A DNA stretch of 64,000 bases. Origin: Cordylochernes scorpioides. Taxonomy: Eukaryota; Arthropoda; Arachnida; Pseudoscorpiones; Chernetidae. Position numbers and translations under genes: made by a program. The notes below the pieces were generated by a model. It made no database searches, was not told where the DNA came from, and saw nothing but the letters and a program-made list of their open reading frames with translations. Where the stretch lies: the NCBI GenBank assembly GCA_030710605.1, contig CP092870.1:50127061-50191060 (forward strand). Reading direction: 5' to 3'. Shown one piece after another: positions 33,291 through 45,181 of the stretch; within the stretch, counting starts at the first letter, position 1, and every line of letters starts with the position of its first letter.

Positions 33291-33524
33291 AAGAAGACTA
33301 TGTGTGTGAACTCTAAAACCTAGATCCTTCACAAGCGAACCACCCAAAGTTGGTATCCTCTAATTCTGTGAATACCAAATTGCCGCTTCATAATTTGCTC
33401 ATCGCTATTTTGGTATCAATTTCTGAAGAATTTTAAAATCTAAAAACACACGAGGTTAATTTGAATATAAGATGTCTCTCTTAGCGTGTTATTCAGAAAA
33501 CAACTCCTAATTATTTGCGACTGC

Positions 33525-33690
33525 CTTAATAGAGATGTATGGGAACATCTGAGGTTCTTCATTGGATACGACAACAACAACAGAAAATTGACATGGACCC
33601 AGAACAGCAACTTTACACACCCAAGATAGATGACATTGCTGTGATAGAGATGTATGGAGACATCTGAGGCTCTCAATTGAACACGACAAC
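33525..33690 (+). repeat. LINE-1 family 3' tail, partly duplicated
   Basis: The tail (GAGATGTATGGGAACATCTGA ... GACAACAACAAC) is followed by a second partial unit starting AGAAAATTGACATGGACCC. It matches the C-terminus and CAA tail of the LINE at 37972-44362. Confidence 0.7.
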
Positions 33691-34426
33691 AAAAGAGTCC
33701 TTCTGTTCGAGCGCCAATAATTGAAATCCAGTGTAATTCGAGTGTAACCGCAAAGATATAGAGACGACTTCAATGTGAGATTTTGACGTTAAGTAGAAAG
33801 ACTGGTTGAACCATCAAACTAGGAGAAATCGATGGAGCTCAGAATTCGGAGTATTGTGCGGGAAGAGATAATTATCGATGTGGTGGTGGCCTATGAATAT
33901 TTAACTATCCGGCAGATAATTGGGCCGGTCGATGGCGATTTTGTCGATACCCCCCGCACGATAAACACCATTTGAAGAAATTTAAATTATGGAGATTTAT
34001 GGGCTTCCAACACGCGCAGTTCTACAGTGATTGGAAATTGAAAATTTAAAAATCATCTCTATATTGAAAATTTCCATGAAAAATCAACAAGCGTTAGCTT
34101 ATTTTGGCTAAATAATTTCTTTTGTCAATCGAAATACATTTTAATTTTGTAAAATGTCAATACATTCAAAGAAAATCGATATTTCGATAAAGAAAAATTA
34201 GCAACAATTAAATATTTCTCTTTCTGAGTTCAACTTTCGAGTCCTGAATTAGTGTTCTGGATTAAAAATGCGTAATTGATTATCTTTACGTTTATATTGG
34301 TTGGAAAACCTTCATTAAGTTACTGATTCGACTGATAGAGACTCTACAATTCAAACCTCGCTATTGTAAAGTAGGAAATGGTATACAAAGTCTCGGAGAA
34401 CAAAAGCTTTATTCAAAAAAGCTTTG
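33691..34426. other. no recognisable gene; balanced-composition island
   Basis: 33790-33970 is less AT-rich and single-copy in the window (words CGATGTGGTGGTGGCC and GGGCCGGTCGATGGCG). No frame is supported. Confidence 0.35.
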
Positions 34427-34429
34427 GGC

Positions 34430-34600
34430 TCCTCTCCCATCAAAATAGACGTCAAAACTAGACGCCATCTATTGACCGTCGTCGCAAACTAGCGGCCTCG
34501 GGTTGGTGACAAAGCGACAACACCAGCTTTGGTAAACAGAAAGGCGTCCGCCTAGAGACCATGGTGTCATGCTAATGGCCCTCGTCAAACTAGCTTTATT
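34430..34600. repeat. palindromic repeat family B with decayed hammerhead
   Basis: Left terminal CTCCTCTCCCATCAAAATAG, then GACGCCATCTATTGACC. The minus-strand hammerhead region at 34553-34590 keeps the GGGC-CATTA-GC stem-loop and CCAUGGUC, but has TTGACGA for CTGACGA and GAC for GAA. It is predicted to be inactive. The right terminal repeat is missing. Confidence 0.65.
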
Positions 34601-34969
34601 GTATCTCCGAAGAAATACCAAAAATAACTCAATCACAAAAAGATCGATGTTGCCAATTTGCCTATACTTTTCTAATATGGCCAAAATTTACATACTCCTT
34701 ATTTACATCTCACAATATTAATTAGAAATGCTGGAGCATTATACCTTGCGGATACCATAAATCACAGTAGGTGAGTAGGTTTCCTATCTTTATTGTAGCG
34801 CTCCGTTTACCGATGGTGTTGTGGACACTCCTGAAGAGCCGTTGTACAGATCACAATACATGAATGTAATGAGATAAAAGAATCTCCATGAGGTCCTCAT
34901 CAGAACGGTAGCTGAGTCCATCTCTAACTTTCAACCATTAAATCTCTTAAAACAATCGACATGCTTGCT

Positions 34970-35400
34970 TGATAAATCAAGAAAAGTCAACTACGTATTC
35001 CTGTTGTTTAATAGACTTCGTACTGTCTTCTTCTTCTTTTCTTATCTCCACTCAATCATTTTAGGGTATCAAGTTGTGACCCTTGATGGTGTCTGTTTGA
35101 CAACCATCATGACTGGGTGAAGTAGAATGTGTCTGCCTTTGTCATTAAGACTAGGAGCACTACTCAGTGGCAGCCCACTGACTTATTTCCAAAAGTAATG
35201 GCCTCCTCTGACATGAGGAAAAGACGCCATGTGCAGCCGCTCCTAACATGGAGTACAAACGCTGCTCATCCTGTATCCCTGGATTAGGAGCCCTTACAGG
35301 GTACTAGCAGCCGGACCAGCTTAACCCAGGTTTTTTATAGAGCTTGTTACTGCTCCCCCTCCTCCTTTTTCATTCGGGCTTGGGAGCGGCAAAGGCGGAA
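34970..35400 (-). repeat. LINE-7 family (local label) 3' end
   Basis: The minus strand ends AATGATTGAGTGGAGATAAG with an AAGAAG tail (left side). Upstream come ACACCATCAAGGGTCACAAC and one unit of the block that is in tandem at 48811-49225 (CATGGAGT...CTCCCCCTC in complement). Confidence 0.65.
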
Positions 35401-35771
35401 TTTTTCGTACTGTTTATTACGTCAATCCTTCCCTGCTGCCTGACGCATTTCACAGCTCTCGGTCTATATCATCGGGCGACCACTATAGACATTTCAGGCA
35501 TGGACTGAAATATTAAATTACTATAAATTATTATCAGGATACAACTCTAAACACAGTGTAGGCCAATAGTGTCTTCCATATTTCATCCAATATAGAGAGA
35601 CATGCTAGGTTTATATTAATTTTTTAGGAAAAACTCCCATTAATATGGAGGAGTTTGATAGAAAGGGCTGGGGTTAATTTTTAACTACCCCGTGAATCTT
35701 TCAGCAAAACGGAATGTTAATTAGGCGGGGGACCATCTCTTCGCCATTAAATATATATATATATATATATA
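35401..35771. other. no gene; AT microsatellite at the right end
   Basis: Segments near 35405-35470 recur diverged at 47170-47290. An (AT)n run at about 35748-35771 supplies the TA target of the next element. Confidence 0.45.
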
Positions 35772-36198
35772 CAGGGTGATCCAAAAGTCCCGCACAACTT
35801 TAAAAATTAATAACTCCGCGAATATTTGCGCTAGAGCAATGAGGTAAACACCATTGTGTTCAGGATGCAATGGGATTTTTTATGGCAAATAATGAAAAAT
35901 TCGAAATTGATTTTAGTTACAACTTTATTCGCTAGATGGCGCTCTACCAGAATCAGCGATTCAGCGGCCAAATTGTTTGATAAATTGAAAAATATAACTG
36001 AACGACACGTATTTTTCCTTTTTGAATACCAGGAAAGAACCCAAATATTATCAAATGATAAATTAATAAAACACCATTTCGCCAAAAGTTAGAAGAAATG
36101 GTTAACGATTTTTAAATACAATCTGAGATATGTAAAATAGGTATATGCAAATTAAAACATGTAGCAAAAAATATTTATATTTCAGATGGAGTTTTGTG
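35772..36198 (+). repeat. left terminal inverted repeat
   Basis: It matches 44511-44934 in reverse complement, from the terminal CAGGGTGATCC through ACATGTAGCAAAAAATA. Small differences occur, for example an inserted T-run and an AGCGATTC/AGCTATTC substitution. Confidence 0.88.
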
Positions 36199-36849
36199 AA
36201 ATAGATTGAATGTTTGAAAATACCTACTGATATCAATACACGATTTTTGAAATGTTAATATAGTACCAAAAATTATGAAATAATTTAAGGAATGTATAGT
36301 TTCTTGACTAATTGGCGACACTTGACTATTTAACTGGATATTTGTCATGAACCAAAGATGAAATATAGAGGGGAGTGGCAAAATATATTTGTCGTACTTT
36401 ATTCCAAATATCCTATGGGTTTGTCAAATGTTATCATTGTTTATTATACTGTACATAATTTTGAAAATGTTTCCCCTAAAAAAAATCATTTTTAAATCGA
36501 CCTTTTGCGTTGAAAAACGTGGTAGCAAAATCATTTTGTATTATCTTTTGCGCAAAATTTCTAAAGTTGGGGGGGATACAGAGAGTATTCCTTATGCTAT
36601 TTCTTCTAATGAGCGAAAAGCGATAAACTAAACATAAGGGTTAAAATTGCGTATACCAGTGTTATTCGAGAAGTTATAGCACTTTGGCTTGCACGACATA
36701 ATATAAGATGTGGGAAAATGACAAACAAAAAAAGTACTGTTCACTGTTCACAGAAAAAAAAAAGAGTCAAGATGTGAGGACAGCATTTATTATTCCCATA
36801 ACCCAAAACAAAGAGCTGCAAAATATAACACATGAGGTAACTGCCTTCT
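36199..36849. other. transposon interior, non-coding
   Basis: AT-rich DNA between the left TIR and the transposase C-terminus. An 80-codon plus-strand frame at 36389-36631 has no recognised domain. Confidence 0.4.
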
Positions 36850-37971
36850 CTCTTGTATTAGGTCACAATCCTTGCTCAATGTGGCGCCCTTCATTCTCAA
36901 ACACCGCCTGCAGACGATAGATGACAGAATGGTCACAATTAAATAGTTGAAATTTATAAAACGTGCCATCTGATAGAAGCCTTCAACATGGCCAATGTGG
37001 TAGGCCGGCATCGATAAAAACGCGACTTAATGTACCCCCATAACCAAAATTGTAAGGCGTCAAGTCTGGTGATATTGGAGGCCACTGGTATATAAAGTGG
37101 CGACTTATCAACGAATTTCACCGAACGTATCCTTCAGCAATTGTTTGGCACCGCGGGAGATATGAGGAGGTCCTCCATCTTGCATGAATGTTATTTCGCT
37201 TAGTGCTTGTCTGTCCTACAATATGGGAATACCCTTTTCTCTCAAAAGTTGAACATAACGTTCACCAGTTACAAAAACGGTTTTAAAAGTTCTTCCATTG
37301 ATTTTTTCAAAGAAAATTGAACCGAAAATAAAAGAAGAAGTGAACCCACACAAAACTGTAACTCTGTGCTGATGAAGTGGTATTTCTGTAAAAATCCTAG
37401 GGTTTTCTGTTGCTAAAATGAGGCAGTTTTGAATGTTAAATTCTCCCTTTAGATAAAAGTTAGCATCATCTGTTCTTAGAACATTTGACAGCCAGTTTTC
37501 ATCAATATCAATTTGCCGGAAAACCCATGCAGCGAATTCTTGACGCTTCTCAAAATCGCTGACTTTCAAATCGTGAAAACTTTGAATTTTGTTAGGGTAT
37601 TTTTATAGAAAAATTCTAAATGTGTGTTCTCTCCAAACTGTTCCATACGAAATCCCAGTTTGTCGAGAAACTTGTCTAGCACTAACTTCTCCATACGTGG
37701 ATAACGTTTCAATAGCTTCAGCATTCTGCAAAACCGTAACAGCCACTGACTTGCATGTCGATGGTCTTCCACTCCGAGGTTTTGTTTCCAGAGATCCAGT
37801 TTCCTCAAAACTTTTAATCAATCGCTTTAGAGAGTAGCAACTCATTGGTCCTTTATCGCTTCGAATACCTTTAAAGGAACGAAACGCTCGTAAAGCTTCA
37901 GTGGCAGATTCTGAATCACAATTAAAAGAATTCACCAAGAGTGCTTTATCTTGTATAGTGACGGCATTCCA
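36850..37971 (-). pseudogene. DUF4817-type transposase, split by a LINE
   Basis: The N-terminal region is NAVTIQDKALLVNSFNCDSE then KSFEETGSLETKPRSGRPST and VSARQVSRQTGISYGTVWRE, the DUF4817-like helix-turn-helix. After a frameshift near 37600 it continues LSNVLRTDDANFYLKGEFN (first catalytic Asp region), PLHQHRVTVLCGFTSSFIFG, FFEKINGRTF and TFMQDGGPPHIS (second Asp). The third motif reads SPDLTPYNFGYGG, with Asn where a catalytic Asp is usual. Stops and shifts follow. The start of the gene lies beyond the LINE, near 44374-44400 (FILLW just before NAVTIQ). In the family this enzyme moves the element at TA sites. Inactive here. Confidence 0.85.
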
Positions 37972-38205
37972 AGGGGAAGGAGAGAAGTCCGACCACACCT
38001 CCTTGCGGTCCCTCCTGGACCCTTGGAATATTTGACCAAATTCTGGTTCGTTTCCAAGATGACTAACGTTGCAACGGCACCCATTTTCAAATGAAGAGCA
38101 AAACTGATATCTCCAGTAATGCTACCGCGTCCGGGGTAACCGCCGCGTCAGGAGCTGCAGCTCGAGCTCATGATGAGAAATCTACTACGAGGACACAATT
38201 CAATC

Positions 38206-38950
38206 TACTACAACTCAATATAAATGGTACCCAGAAGAAAATAAAGAGCTGACTTGTCTTCTCTGTGACAACAATGTACATATTACTTGTCCTCAGGAGA
38301 CAAAATAGAATCAGAATCTGAGATTCAATATCAAAGATTATAAAACACTACGAAAGGACAGACCGGGAAAATTCGGAGGAGGACTTGCTGTTTTGATTAA
38401 AACTCTAGAAATCAAATTTAAGGAAATCGCCTATAATCAGAGTAAGCCTAGAGAAAGCACGACAGAAGCTCAGACAATAGAAATCTATCTTACACATAAA
38501 ACAATTACAATCATGAATGTTTATGACCACGATAATACTAGCATCAATACAGGCCTGATAGAGACATTAAGTGAAGCGTCTTCGGATATCGCAATCATAC
38601 TTGGTGATTTTAACGCCGAAAGACCAACTTGGGGATCACCTTTCCAGGATAACAAAGGTCAGCAGATTGAGGACATACTAACCAAACTCGACCTTACACC
38701 GTTAAATAACGAAAAGAACACCTATCTATCCAAGTCCACAGGCACAGAATCCGCAATAGACATCACAGCGATAAATTACAACATCGCACCCACAACACAA
38801 TGGAAAATTCTGAAAAGTGCAATCATTGACCACAGACCACACACAATTTTAACAACCATAAAATTCAAAATTGAGAATTTCCAACAGAATAAAAGAACAC
38901 TGGAAAAAAAATCACAGAAAAGCTTGAAGAACTGTGCAACGAAGAATTAA
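38206..38950 (+). pseudogene. LINE endonuclease domain
   Basis: The frame starts FNLLQLNINGTQKKIKEL (N-terminal Asn motif of the APE-type endonuclease), continues ITCPQETK (a Cys where I/V is common) and KDRPGKFGGGLAVLIK, then IIDHRPHTI and, between them, AIILGDFNAERPTWGS and SAIDITA. These are the catalytic Glu (QET), GDFNA and DHRP motifs that nick target DNA. Stops at 38308 and a frame change near 38390 and 38945 disable it. Confidence 0.82.
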
Positions 38951-39081
38951 ATCACAAAACGATTGACAAAAAATTGGAAAAATTCTCTTCGAACATATCC
39001 AAAGCTGCAAAAGTATCGATACCTAGAGGTAGACGTAAAGACCTGTGAATACTTTACTGGAAGGACCACAATATCGAGGCA

Positions 39082-40159
39082 ATGATTGCAGAGAGAGACA
39101 ATATCAATCAACTTCTTAAAACAAATAAAACAGAAGAAACCATAAAGGAACTAATTGAAATTAGTCACAAAATAGAACAAGAAATTTGGATATTCAAACA
39201 AGAGAGAGATAAAAATGGGCAGAATTCTGCGAAAAAAATGGATCCAAAAAAGGAAAGCCATCACTGGAATTTAATTAGTGTTATAAAACAATCAAAACCA
39301 ACACTAATCCTCCAATACTCTAACCGATATGAATAGCGAGAACGAACAAACAGATGGCTGAAATAATTGCTGAATATCTTTCAAGCACTTCCAGACTCAG
39401 CTATACGAATGAAGGCAGGACTCTAAAAAATAATGTAAACAGGTTAGTTAAACAAGCAAGAAATTACCATCAACAAGATATTTACTCGAGAGACTTCACA
39501 CTGAATGAGCTAAACTCATCAATAGGAAAGTTAAATCCAAGATGTCACCTGGGGATGCTCTAATCTTTGGTCAAATGATTAAACACTTTGGAGACAAAGC
39601 CAAAAATCAACTCCTACGAATACTGAACATTTCATGGCAAACTGGTAAACTACCAAAGAATTGGAAGATATCAATTATAGTGCCAATACTGACACCAAAC
39701 AAAGATGCCAAGGAATTCAAGAACTATCGGCCAATTGCTCTTACCAGCATACTTTGTAAAATAACAGAATGAATTATTCACTCTAGGCTCATAGTCTGGC
39801 TCACTAACAATAATAAAATAAACTTCTACCAAACTGCCTAAAGATCCAGACACTGTACAACTGATAAACTGTTCTACTTCTGTCAATCAATAATAGATTT
39901 CTAGGAAAAACCGCCAAAGAAGACAACGGCCGTATTCCTGGATATGACCTCAGCTTTTGATCGAGTGTAGAAATTATTTGAAAGGCTGCACAACATCGGA
40001 GTAAGAGGAAAAACCTTTATTTGTATTGCAGACTTCTTAAGGGGAAGAAGGATAAAGTTTCTGGTCAATGGAACATTTTCCAAGGACCGAAGAACATGCG
40101 CTGGTGTACCTCAGGGATCTGTGCTCAGTCCTCTACTCTTCTCGCTATATATTAACGGT
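39082..40159 (+). pseudogene. LINE reverse transcriptase, first part
   Basis: Motifs in order: linker with EISHKIEQEIWIFKQERDKN; SPGDALIFGQM; NWKISIIVPILTPNKDAKEF; NYRPIALTSILCKITE then a stop; TAVFLDMTSAFDRV then a stop (first catalytic Asp block); RRTCAGVPQGSVLSPLLFSL. The domain is cut off at YIN, where the LTR element begins at 40160. Multiple stops. Related to RT domains with downstream RNase H (I/Jockey group). Confidence 0.85.
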
Positions 40160-40294
40160 TGTTTATGTAAATAGATGAATATTATTTGTATTATTTAAAG
40201 CCTCATTGTGTAAAAATATATGTATATATAAATTGGACATTTGTTGTTGGCCATGGTCAAGTTTGAGCTCTTGTACGTCTAATTACGACACAAC
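40160..40294 (+). repeat. left LTR
   Basis: It starts TGTTTATGTAAATAGATG and ends ATTACGACACAAC. It lacks about 30 bp present in the right LTR (the AACGAAAAGAATAAGAGC stretch) and a few bases near the start. Confidence 0.82.
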
Positions 40295-40439
40295 AAAAGT
40301 GGCGACGAGGATGCGCGATCAACAGAGCCAGTAAAAAGCTGAGGAAAAAGGCGTCTATGCAAGTATAACAACTACATCTGAATGAAATTGATCGTTTAGT
40401 GAATTCTTGCATTTTATAACCTATAGTTCATGCATATTG

Positions 40440-42135
40440 GACCGCTCCAATAGTACCAGTATTAAAAAAGGATGGTAGTGTAAGTATATGTGGTGTTCTA
40501 GATGTACAGCTAATAAAGCAATAGAATTAGATAGGTATCCCATTCCATCGATCGATGAGATATTTTCAAAATTATCTACAAGCACCGTACTTTCGACTCT
40601 AGACCTATCACAGGCTTATTTACAAGTAATATTAGCGGAAGAAGCCAAAGCTGATATTGATATAAACACAACAAAGAGGTTGTTTTCTTATAAAAGACTA
40701 CCATATGACGTAGCGGGAGCACCAAATAAATTTCAGAGGATTATGGAAGGTCTATTTGCTGATTTGCCAGGTGTGGCCTGCTACATAGAGGATATTTTGG
40801 TTGAAGGAAAAGACTTTGAAGATCATGAACAAAAGTTAGATCTAGTGTTTAGATGATTTTCAGAAAAAGGTTTAAAGTTAAACATATATAAATGTAAATT
40901 TAAAAAGAAATCGGTGGAATATTTAGGGTTTAAAATGGATAAATATGGACTGCATCCCTTAGAAAATAAAATTAAAGCAGTGACAGAGACGCGTGAACCT
41001 AAAGAATGTTTCGCAATTAAGATCTTTCATAGGACTCTTAATTTATTATTATAGATTCATAAAGAATATAGCAAACATTTTAGCGCTATTCTATCAACTT
41101 TTGAATACAAATGTAGATGGAATTGGACGAAAGAATATCGAATGTTCTTTGAAAAATGTAAATCATTATTAATGGACTATGGACTAGGCGTAATTCTGAG
41201 TCATAGAAATGATAGAAAGGAAGAATGCACTATAGATTTTGCTTCTAGAACAGAAGCGGAAAAACGTTTCTCTCAACTAGAAAAGAAAGCGTTGAGCATA
41301 ACTTTTGGCGATGAGAAATTCAGACAATATTTACTGGGACGAAAATTTGAATTGGTCACAGACATTCGACCCTTAATTCATATATTTTCACCTCATAAAC
41401 CAATTCCCATATGTGCATCATCCAGAATTAAAATATGGTCCTTAAAATTAGCTGCATTTAATTATACTGTGGAATTTCGAAAAACTAGTGATAATTCCAA
41501 TGTTGACGCATTGTCACGTCTACCTTTAGAATCGAGTGTCAGGGAGTCTCTTGATGAAGACCAGGTACTTCTTCTCAGGAGGTTGAATGAGGTACCGTTC
41601 TCTTTTATGGAGGTGGCATATGAGACGCCCCAAGATAAAATACTGTCTATAGTATTAAGGAATGTTAGAGAAGGCAACTCTGTGGAAATTCACAAGGGTA
41701 CCGAGAGAAAACCCACTAGCTCCTGATTATACAGATAACGGAAGACAGTTTGTCTCTGGTGAATTCGAGCAATTTACCAAAATGAATGGTATACGGTACA
41801 CTAAGACCAGTCCGTATAATCCTAGTACAAATGGTTTAGCTGAGAGATATGTAAGAGAGTTTAAAAACCTTTTGAGAAAGAATAATGGGAAGGATGATTT
41901 AGAGACGAATCTACAAAGATTCCTATTTGCTCATAGAGCATTCCCCCAAACTGTAATAAAGGAATTCCCCCGCGGAACTGCTAATGAAGAGAAGTTTAAG
42001 ATCAAGATTTTCGAATTTAATACCAAGATGGGAAATCCGCGAGAGGTATTACATGAGGCCGTAAGAAGGCAGGAGCAGTTTACTACAGTTTGCGAGGTTT
42101 ATTTCCTCAACTATGCAACTGGACCTAAACGGTAA
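40440..42135 (+). pseudogene. gypsy-like pol remnant (RT, RNase H, integrase end)
   Basis: RT: LDRYPIPSIDEIFSKLSTST, STLDLSQAYLQVILAEEA, LFSYKRLPYDVAGAPNKFQR, then CYIEDILVEG, where Glu replaces the first Asp of the usual active-site pair. After a stop: YKCKFKKKSVEYLGFKMDKYG. RNase H: CTIDFASRTEAEKRFSQLEK and FELVTDIRPLIHIF, DALSRLPL. Integrase: only the DNGRQFVSGEFEQF to NGLAERYVREFKNLL part, retaining the second Asp and the Glu. The zinc-binding head and first Asp are deleted near 41700. Inactive. Confidence 0.87.
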
Positions 42136-42489
42136 AAAGGTACCATTTTGAAATTATTGAGCTACCGTCACTACCTTATAAGTTGCGAGGGCGTCGTGTA
42201 TAAGAGGCATATCAATCAATTGCGACCTGTGAGAAAGAAACAAGTGAAGACAATAAATTTGATACTTCCTCGAACAACAGGAGAGAAGCCTGTAGGTGGA
42301 AGTCAGAAATAAAGTGAAGAGGAGGTTCCAGAGGTTACATCAGGAAACAAGGAGGAGACTGCTTCTGTGCACGTACCCTCTTGCACTCCTAGACCAGGGC
42401 CTGTTGCTGTGCAAGTGCCCGTCCGCAGTCCTAGACCTCAGAGAGCCAGGAAACCCCCAGACCGACTGGAGTATTATTAAGGGGGAAGA

Positions 42490-42661
42490 TGTGCTGTGTA
42501 TGTAAATAGATGAAGATTATTTGCATTCTTTAGAGTCTCATTATGTAAGAATATATGTGTATATAAATTGGACATTTTTTTTTTGGCCAACGAAAAGAAT
42601 AAGAGCTAAAAAAGAGTCATGGTCAAGTTTGAGTTGTTGTACATCTAATTACGACACAACC
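42490..42661 (+). repeat. right LTR
   Basis: It starts TGTGCTGTGTATGTAAATAG after a purine-rich tract and ends TACGACACAAC. LINE coding resumes directly afterwards (LNNIHPYL). Confidence 0.82.
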
Positions 42662-44362
42662 TTAACAACATCCATCCTTACCTCACTGAAGACACAAAAG
42701 TTGTCTGTCATGCAGATTATATAGCCATATGGCATACAAGTAGCAGTATAGAAATATCAGAAAAATACTGAACACATCAATGAGAAGTGGGCAATGAAAC
42801 TCAAAATGACAAAAAAAAAACAATAAACACAAACCTATAGGTCTCCTTCACTGACAGGAAAAAGGGCATGAATTTAACTCCAAAATAAGCATAAACAATT
42901 ATATAATTGATGAAATTTGTTCTCCAAATTACCTAGGTGTGATACTTGATGAGGAATTGCGATTTACAGAACACATCATTAGCACCTCAAATAGAGCTAC
43001 CAGAAACCTAAACATTCTGAGAAGGCTATGTGGAACAAATTGGGGAGCAAAACCCAAAATTCTCAGAACAACATATATCACCTTAATAAGGCCACCTGTT
43101 TGGGCTCCCTCAAGTTCATCACTAAAAAGAAGACTAGACAGTGTTCAAGCAAAATCGGCCAAATTAATCACTGGTTCTGTTTCAAATACCAACAATTAGA
43201 AAATTCAGAGAGAATGTGGTCTAGACCTACTTAAAAGCAGAAGACAATTAAAAATAATAAAATTCACCAATAGCTTAAAAACTAAAGAAACCGAACACAT
43301 ATCCCATAGAACCTATTTACACTGGACACAAAAAGAAAGGCTCAAAAGATCTTCAACACTTCAGTACGACAACAATATTAGAAAGAGCATAAATATGAAA
43401 CATAATGAATTTAAAATTCGAGAATAACCAATATTTCCTACCCCATTGCCATCAAATGTAATCATCAATCTTAACCTGAATGAACCCTGCAATAAAAAAA
43501 AGAGAACAAAACCATACTTAAAAAGAAAGGACTTGACACAATTGGTTTATGCGATCAGATAAATTATTTAACAGCATATACAGATGGATCATCAGACCTT
43601 ACCATAAGTAATGGAGGGGCTGGAATTAACATAATACTGCAAGATGGAACATACATCAAAATCAAAGAAGGAGCAAGAAAAATTTCACTTGTGAACTGAC
43701 AGCTATCTGGAAAGCTCTTGATGTAATGCCTTAACCAACCATCCCTGCATCAAGCAGAAGGAATTATAATATACCGTACAACGACTTCATATCCGATCTA
43801 GAAGCAATTCAGAAGGGCAATACTATGATCACACAGAAAATACACTCGTTACTTACTCAACTGATATCATTGGAGAATAACTGCATTCTACAATGGATTC
43901 CTGCCCGTGTTGGGATCGGGGGTAATGAAATGGCAGTTGAATTTGCAAAGGAAGCCAGAAAGCTGAGCCAAAGGAAAGAACAAATGTCATTATTTGACGC
44001 TAATGCTTTTGCAAAATACAAGATAATTAAACAAAAAATAAGAAAAGATCAAAATGTGAAATAAACTCCGAGAGAAAAATGACAAAAACTATAACACGGC
44101 TTAGAACAAAACACTATAAAGAAATGACAATACATCCAGATGGCACAAGGACCTATAGGACATGCAACAACTGTCTTGGTGTGGAACTAATACCTACTCA
44201 CATATTCTCATGCCCAGCAATGGCCGCAGCCTTGCAGAAAATTGACATAGACCCAGAGCAGCTGATTTACACACCCAAGATAGTGGACAATGCTGCTGCT
44301 GTTGTGATAGAGAGATGCATGGAGACATCTGAGGCTCTTTATTGGACACGACAAAACCAACA
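42662..44362 (+). pseudogene. LINE RT remainder, RNase H and C-terminus
   Basis: LNNIHPYLTEDTKVVCHAD then YIAIWH: the RT active-site region, with the second Asp of the usual A-D-D replaced by Tyr. Then YLGVILDEELRFTEHI, RLDSVQAKSAKLITG, RNase H AYTDGSSDLT...GGAG and ILQWIPARVGIGGNEMA, and a C-terminal zinc-knuckle-like C-x2-C...H-x4-C (CNNCLGVELIPTHIFSCPAM) followed by ALQKIDIDPEQLIYTPKIVD. It ends in ACAAAACCAACAAC. Several stops. Confidence 0.85.
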
Positions 44363-44373
44363 ACGGCATTCCA

Positions 44374-44510
44374 GAGTAAAATAAATCATCAGAGATAGAT
44401 AAATATTTTTCAAATGAATTAAAATAAATATAATCGATACTGAGAGAGAGTTGAATTAAAAAAATTAGAAATTTATTATTTTCAAAATATAAATATCTGA
44501 GAGGATTCCA
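44374..44510 (-). pseudogene. start of the split DUF4817-type transposase
   Basis: Just right of the LINE duplication, the minus strand encodes FILLWN running into the AVTIQ frame on the other side of the LINE. No clear start codon remains in frame. The rest is AT-rich leader. Confidence 0.55.
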
Positions 44511-44934
44511 GCAAACCGCATCTAAAATATCAATTTTTTTGCTACATGTATTAATTTGCATATACCTATTTTACATATCTCAGATTGTATTTAAAATTCG
44601 TTAACCATTTCTTCTAACTTTTGGCAAAATGGTGTTTTATTAATTTATCATTTGATAATATTTGGGTTCTTTCCTGGTATTCAAAAAGGAAAAATACGTG
44701 TCATTCAGTTATATTTTTCAATTTATCAAACAATTTGGCCGCTGAATAGCTGATTCTGGTAGAGCGCCATCTAGCGAATAAAGTTGTAACTAAAATCAAT
44801 TTCGAATTTTTCATTATTTGCCATAAAAAATCCCATTGCATCCTGAACACAATGGTGTTTACCTCATTGCTCTAGCGCAAATATTCGCGGAGTTATTAAT
44901 TTTTAAAGTTGTGCGGGACTTTTGGATCACCCTG
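44511..44934 (-). repeat. right terminal inverted repeat
   Basis: Reverse complement of 35772-36198, ending CAGGGTGATCC at 44934 next to TA. Confidence 0.88.
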
Positions 44935-44936
44935 TA

Positions 44937-45181
44937 TTGAGGGAGGGATATCTGGACACTATTAAAACGGACACTTGCTATCTTACAGATAATTTGGCGC
45001 TTTTAACCAAGACTTTATATGGAATCTAATGGGATAAATCAACTTTGTGCCTTATAAGCCGTGACTATTAAAACGGAAATTCGCTATCTTAGAGAATTTT
45101 CCGTTTTTGAAAATTGCTACCAACACTTTATATGGAATCCAATGGGATATCAGCACTCAGTGTATCTCAGTACAAATAATA
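44937..45181. repeat. short direct repeat
   Basis: The words CTATTAAAACGGA and TTTATATGGAATC occur twice about 110 bp apart (44960 and 45066). Function unknown. Confidence 0.45.

Larger units (their letters stand above)
40160..42661 (+). mobile_element. Ty3/gypsy-like LTR element, internally deleted
   Basis: Two direct LTRs (about 40160-40294 and 42490-42661) enclose about 2.2 kb. A primer-binding-type AAAGTGGCGACGAGGATGCG follows the left LTR, and a purine tract (AAGGGGGAAGA) precedes the right one. gag, protease and the start of RT are missing, as is the first half of integrase. It sits inside the reverse transcriptase of the LINE. A clean short target duplication could not be read. Confidence 0.85.
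37972..44362 (+). mobile_element. I/Jockey-like LINE, inserted in the transposase
   Basis: The flanks carry the 11-bp duplication ACGGCATTCCA (37961-37971 and 44363-44373), and the transposase frame continues across the two flanks. Inside, in order: endonuclease, reverse transcriptase, RNase H and a C-terminal zinc-knuckle-like region, ending in a CAA-rich tail. Without the 2.5-kb LTR insertion the LINE is about 3.9 kb and has no recognisable ORF1, so it may be 5' truncated. This family (LINE-1 here) supplies tails at 1700, 33525 and 45182. Confidence 0.88.
35772..44934. mobile_element. DUF4817-type DNA transposon with long TIRs, carrying nested insertions
   Basis: Its two ends start CAGGGTGATCCAAAAGTCCC (inverted) and are flanked by TA (35770-35771 and 44935-44936). 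The inverted repeats are about 425 bp (35772-36198 and 44511-44934) and very similar; they contain a GCTAGATGGCGCTCTACCAG word. The inner DNA holds a minus-strand transposase interrupted by a LINE (37972-44362), itself interrupted by an LTR element. Without insertions the transposon would be about 2.8 kb. TA duplication and transposase type put it in the Tc1/mariner superfamily. Confidence 0.88.

Noticed and set aside
34880-34915. Minus-strand CTGATGAGGACC as a hammerhead core
   Set aside because: No GAAA follows the stem and no closing stem can be drawn.
40155-42666. Clean target-site duplication for the gypsy-like element
   Set aside because: Flanks (ACGGT on the left; ACCTT or CTTAA on the right, depending on the LTR end chosen) do not match well enough to claim one.
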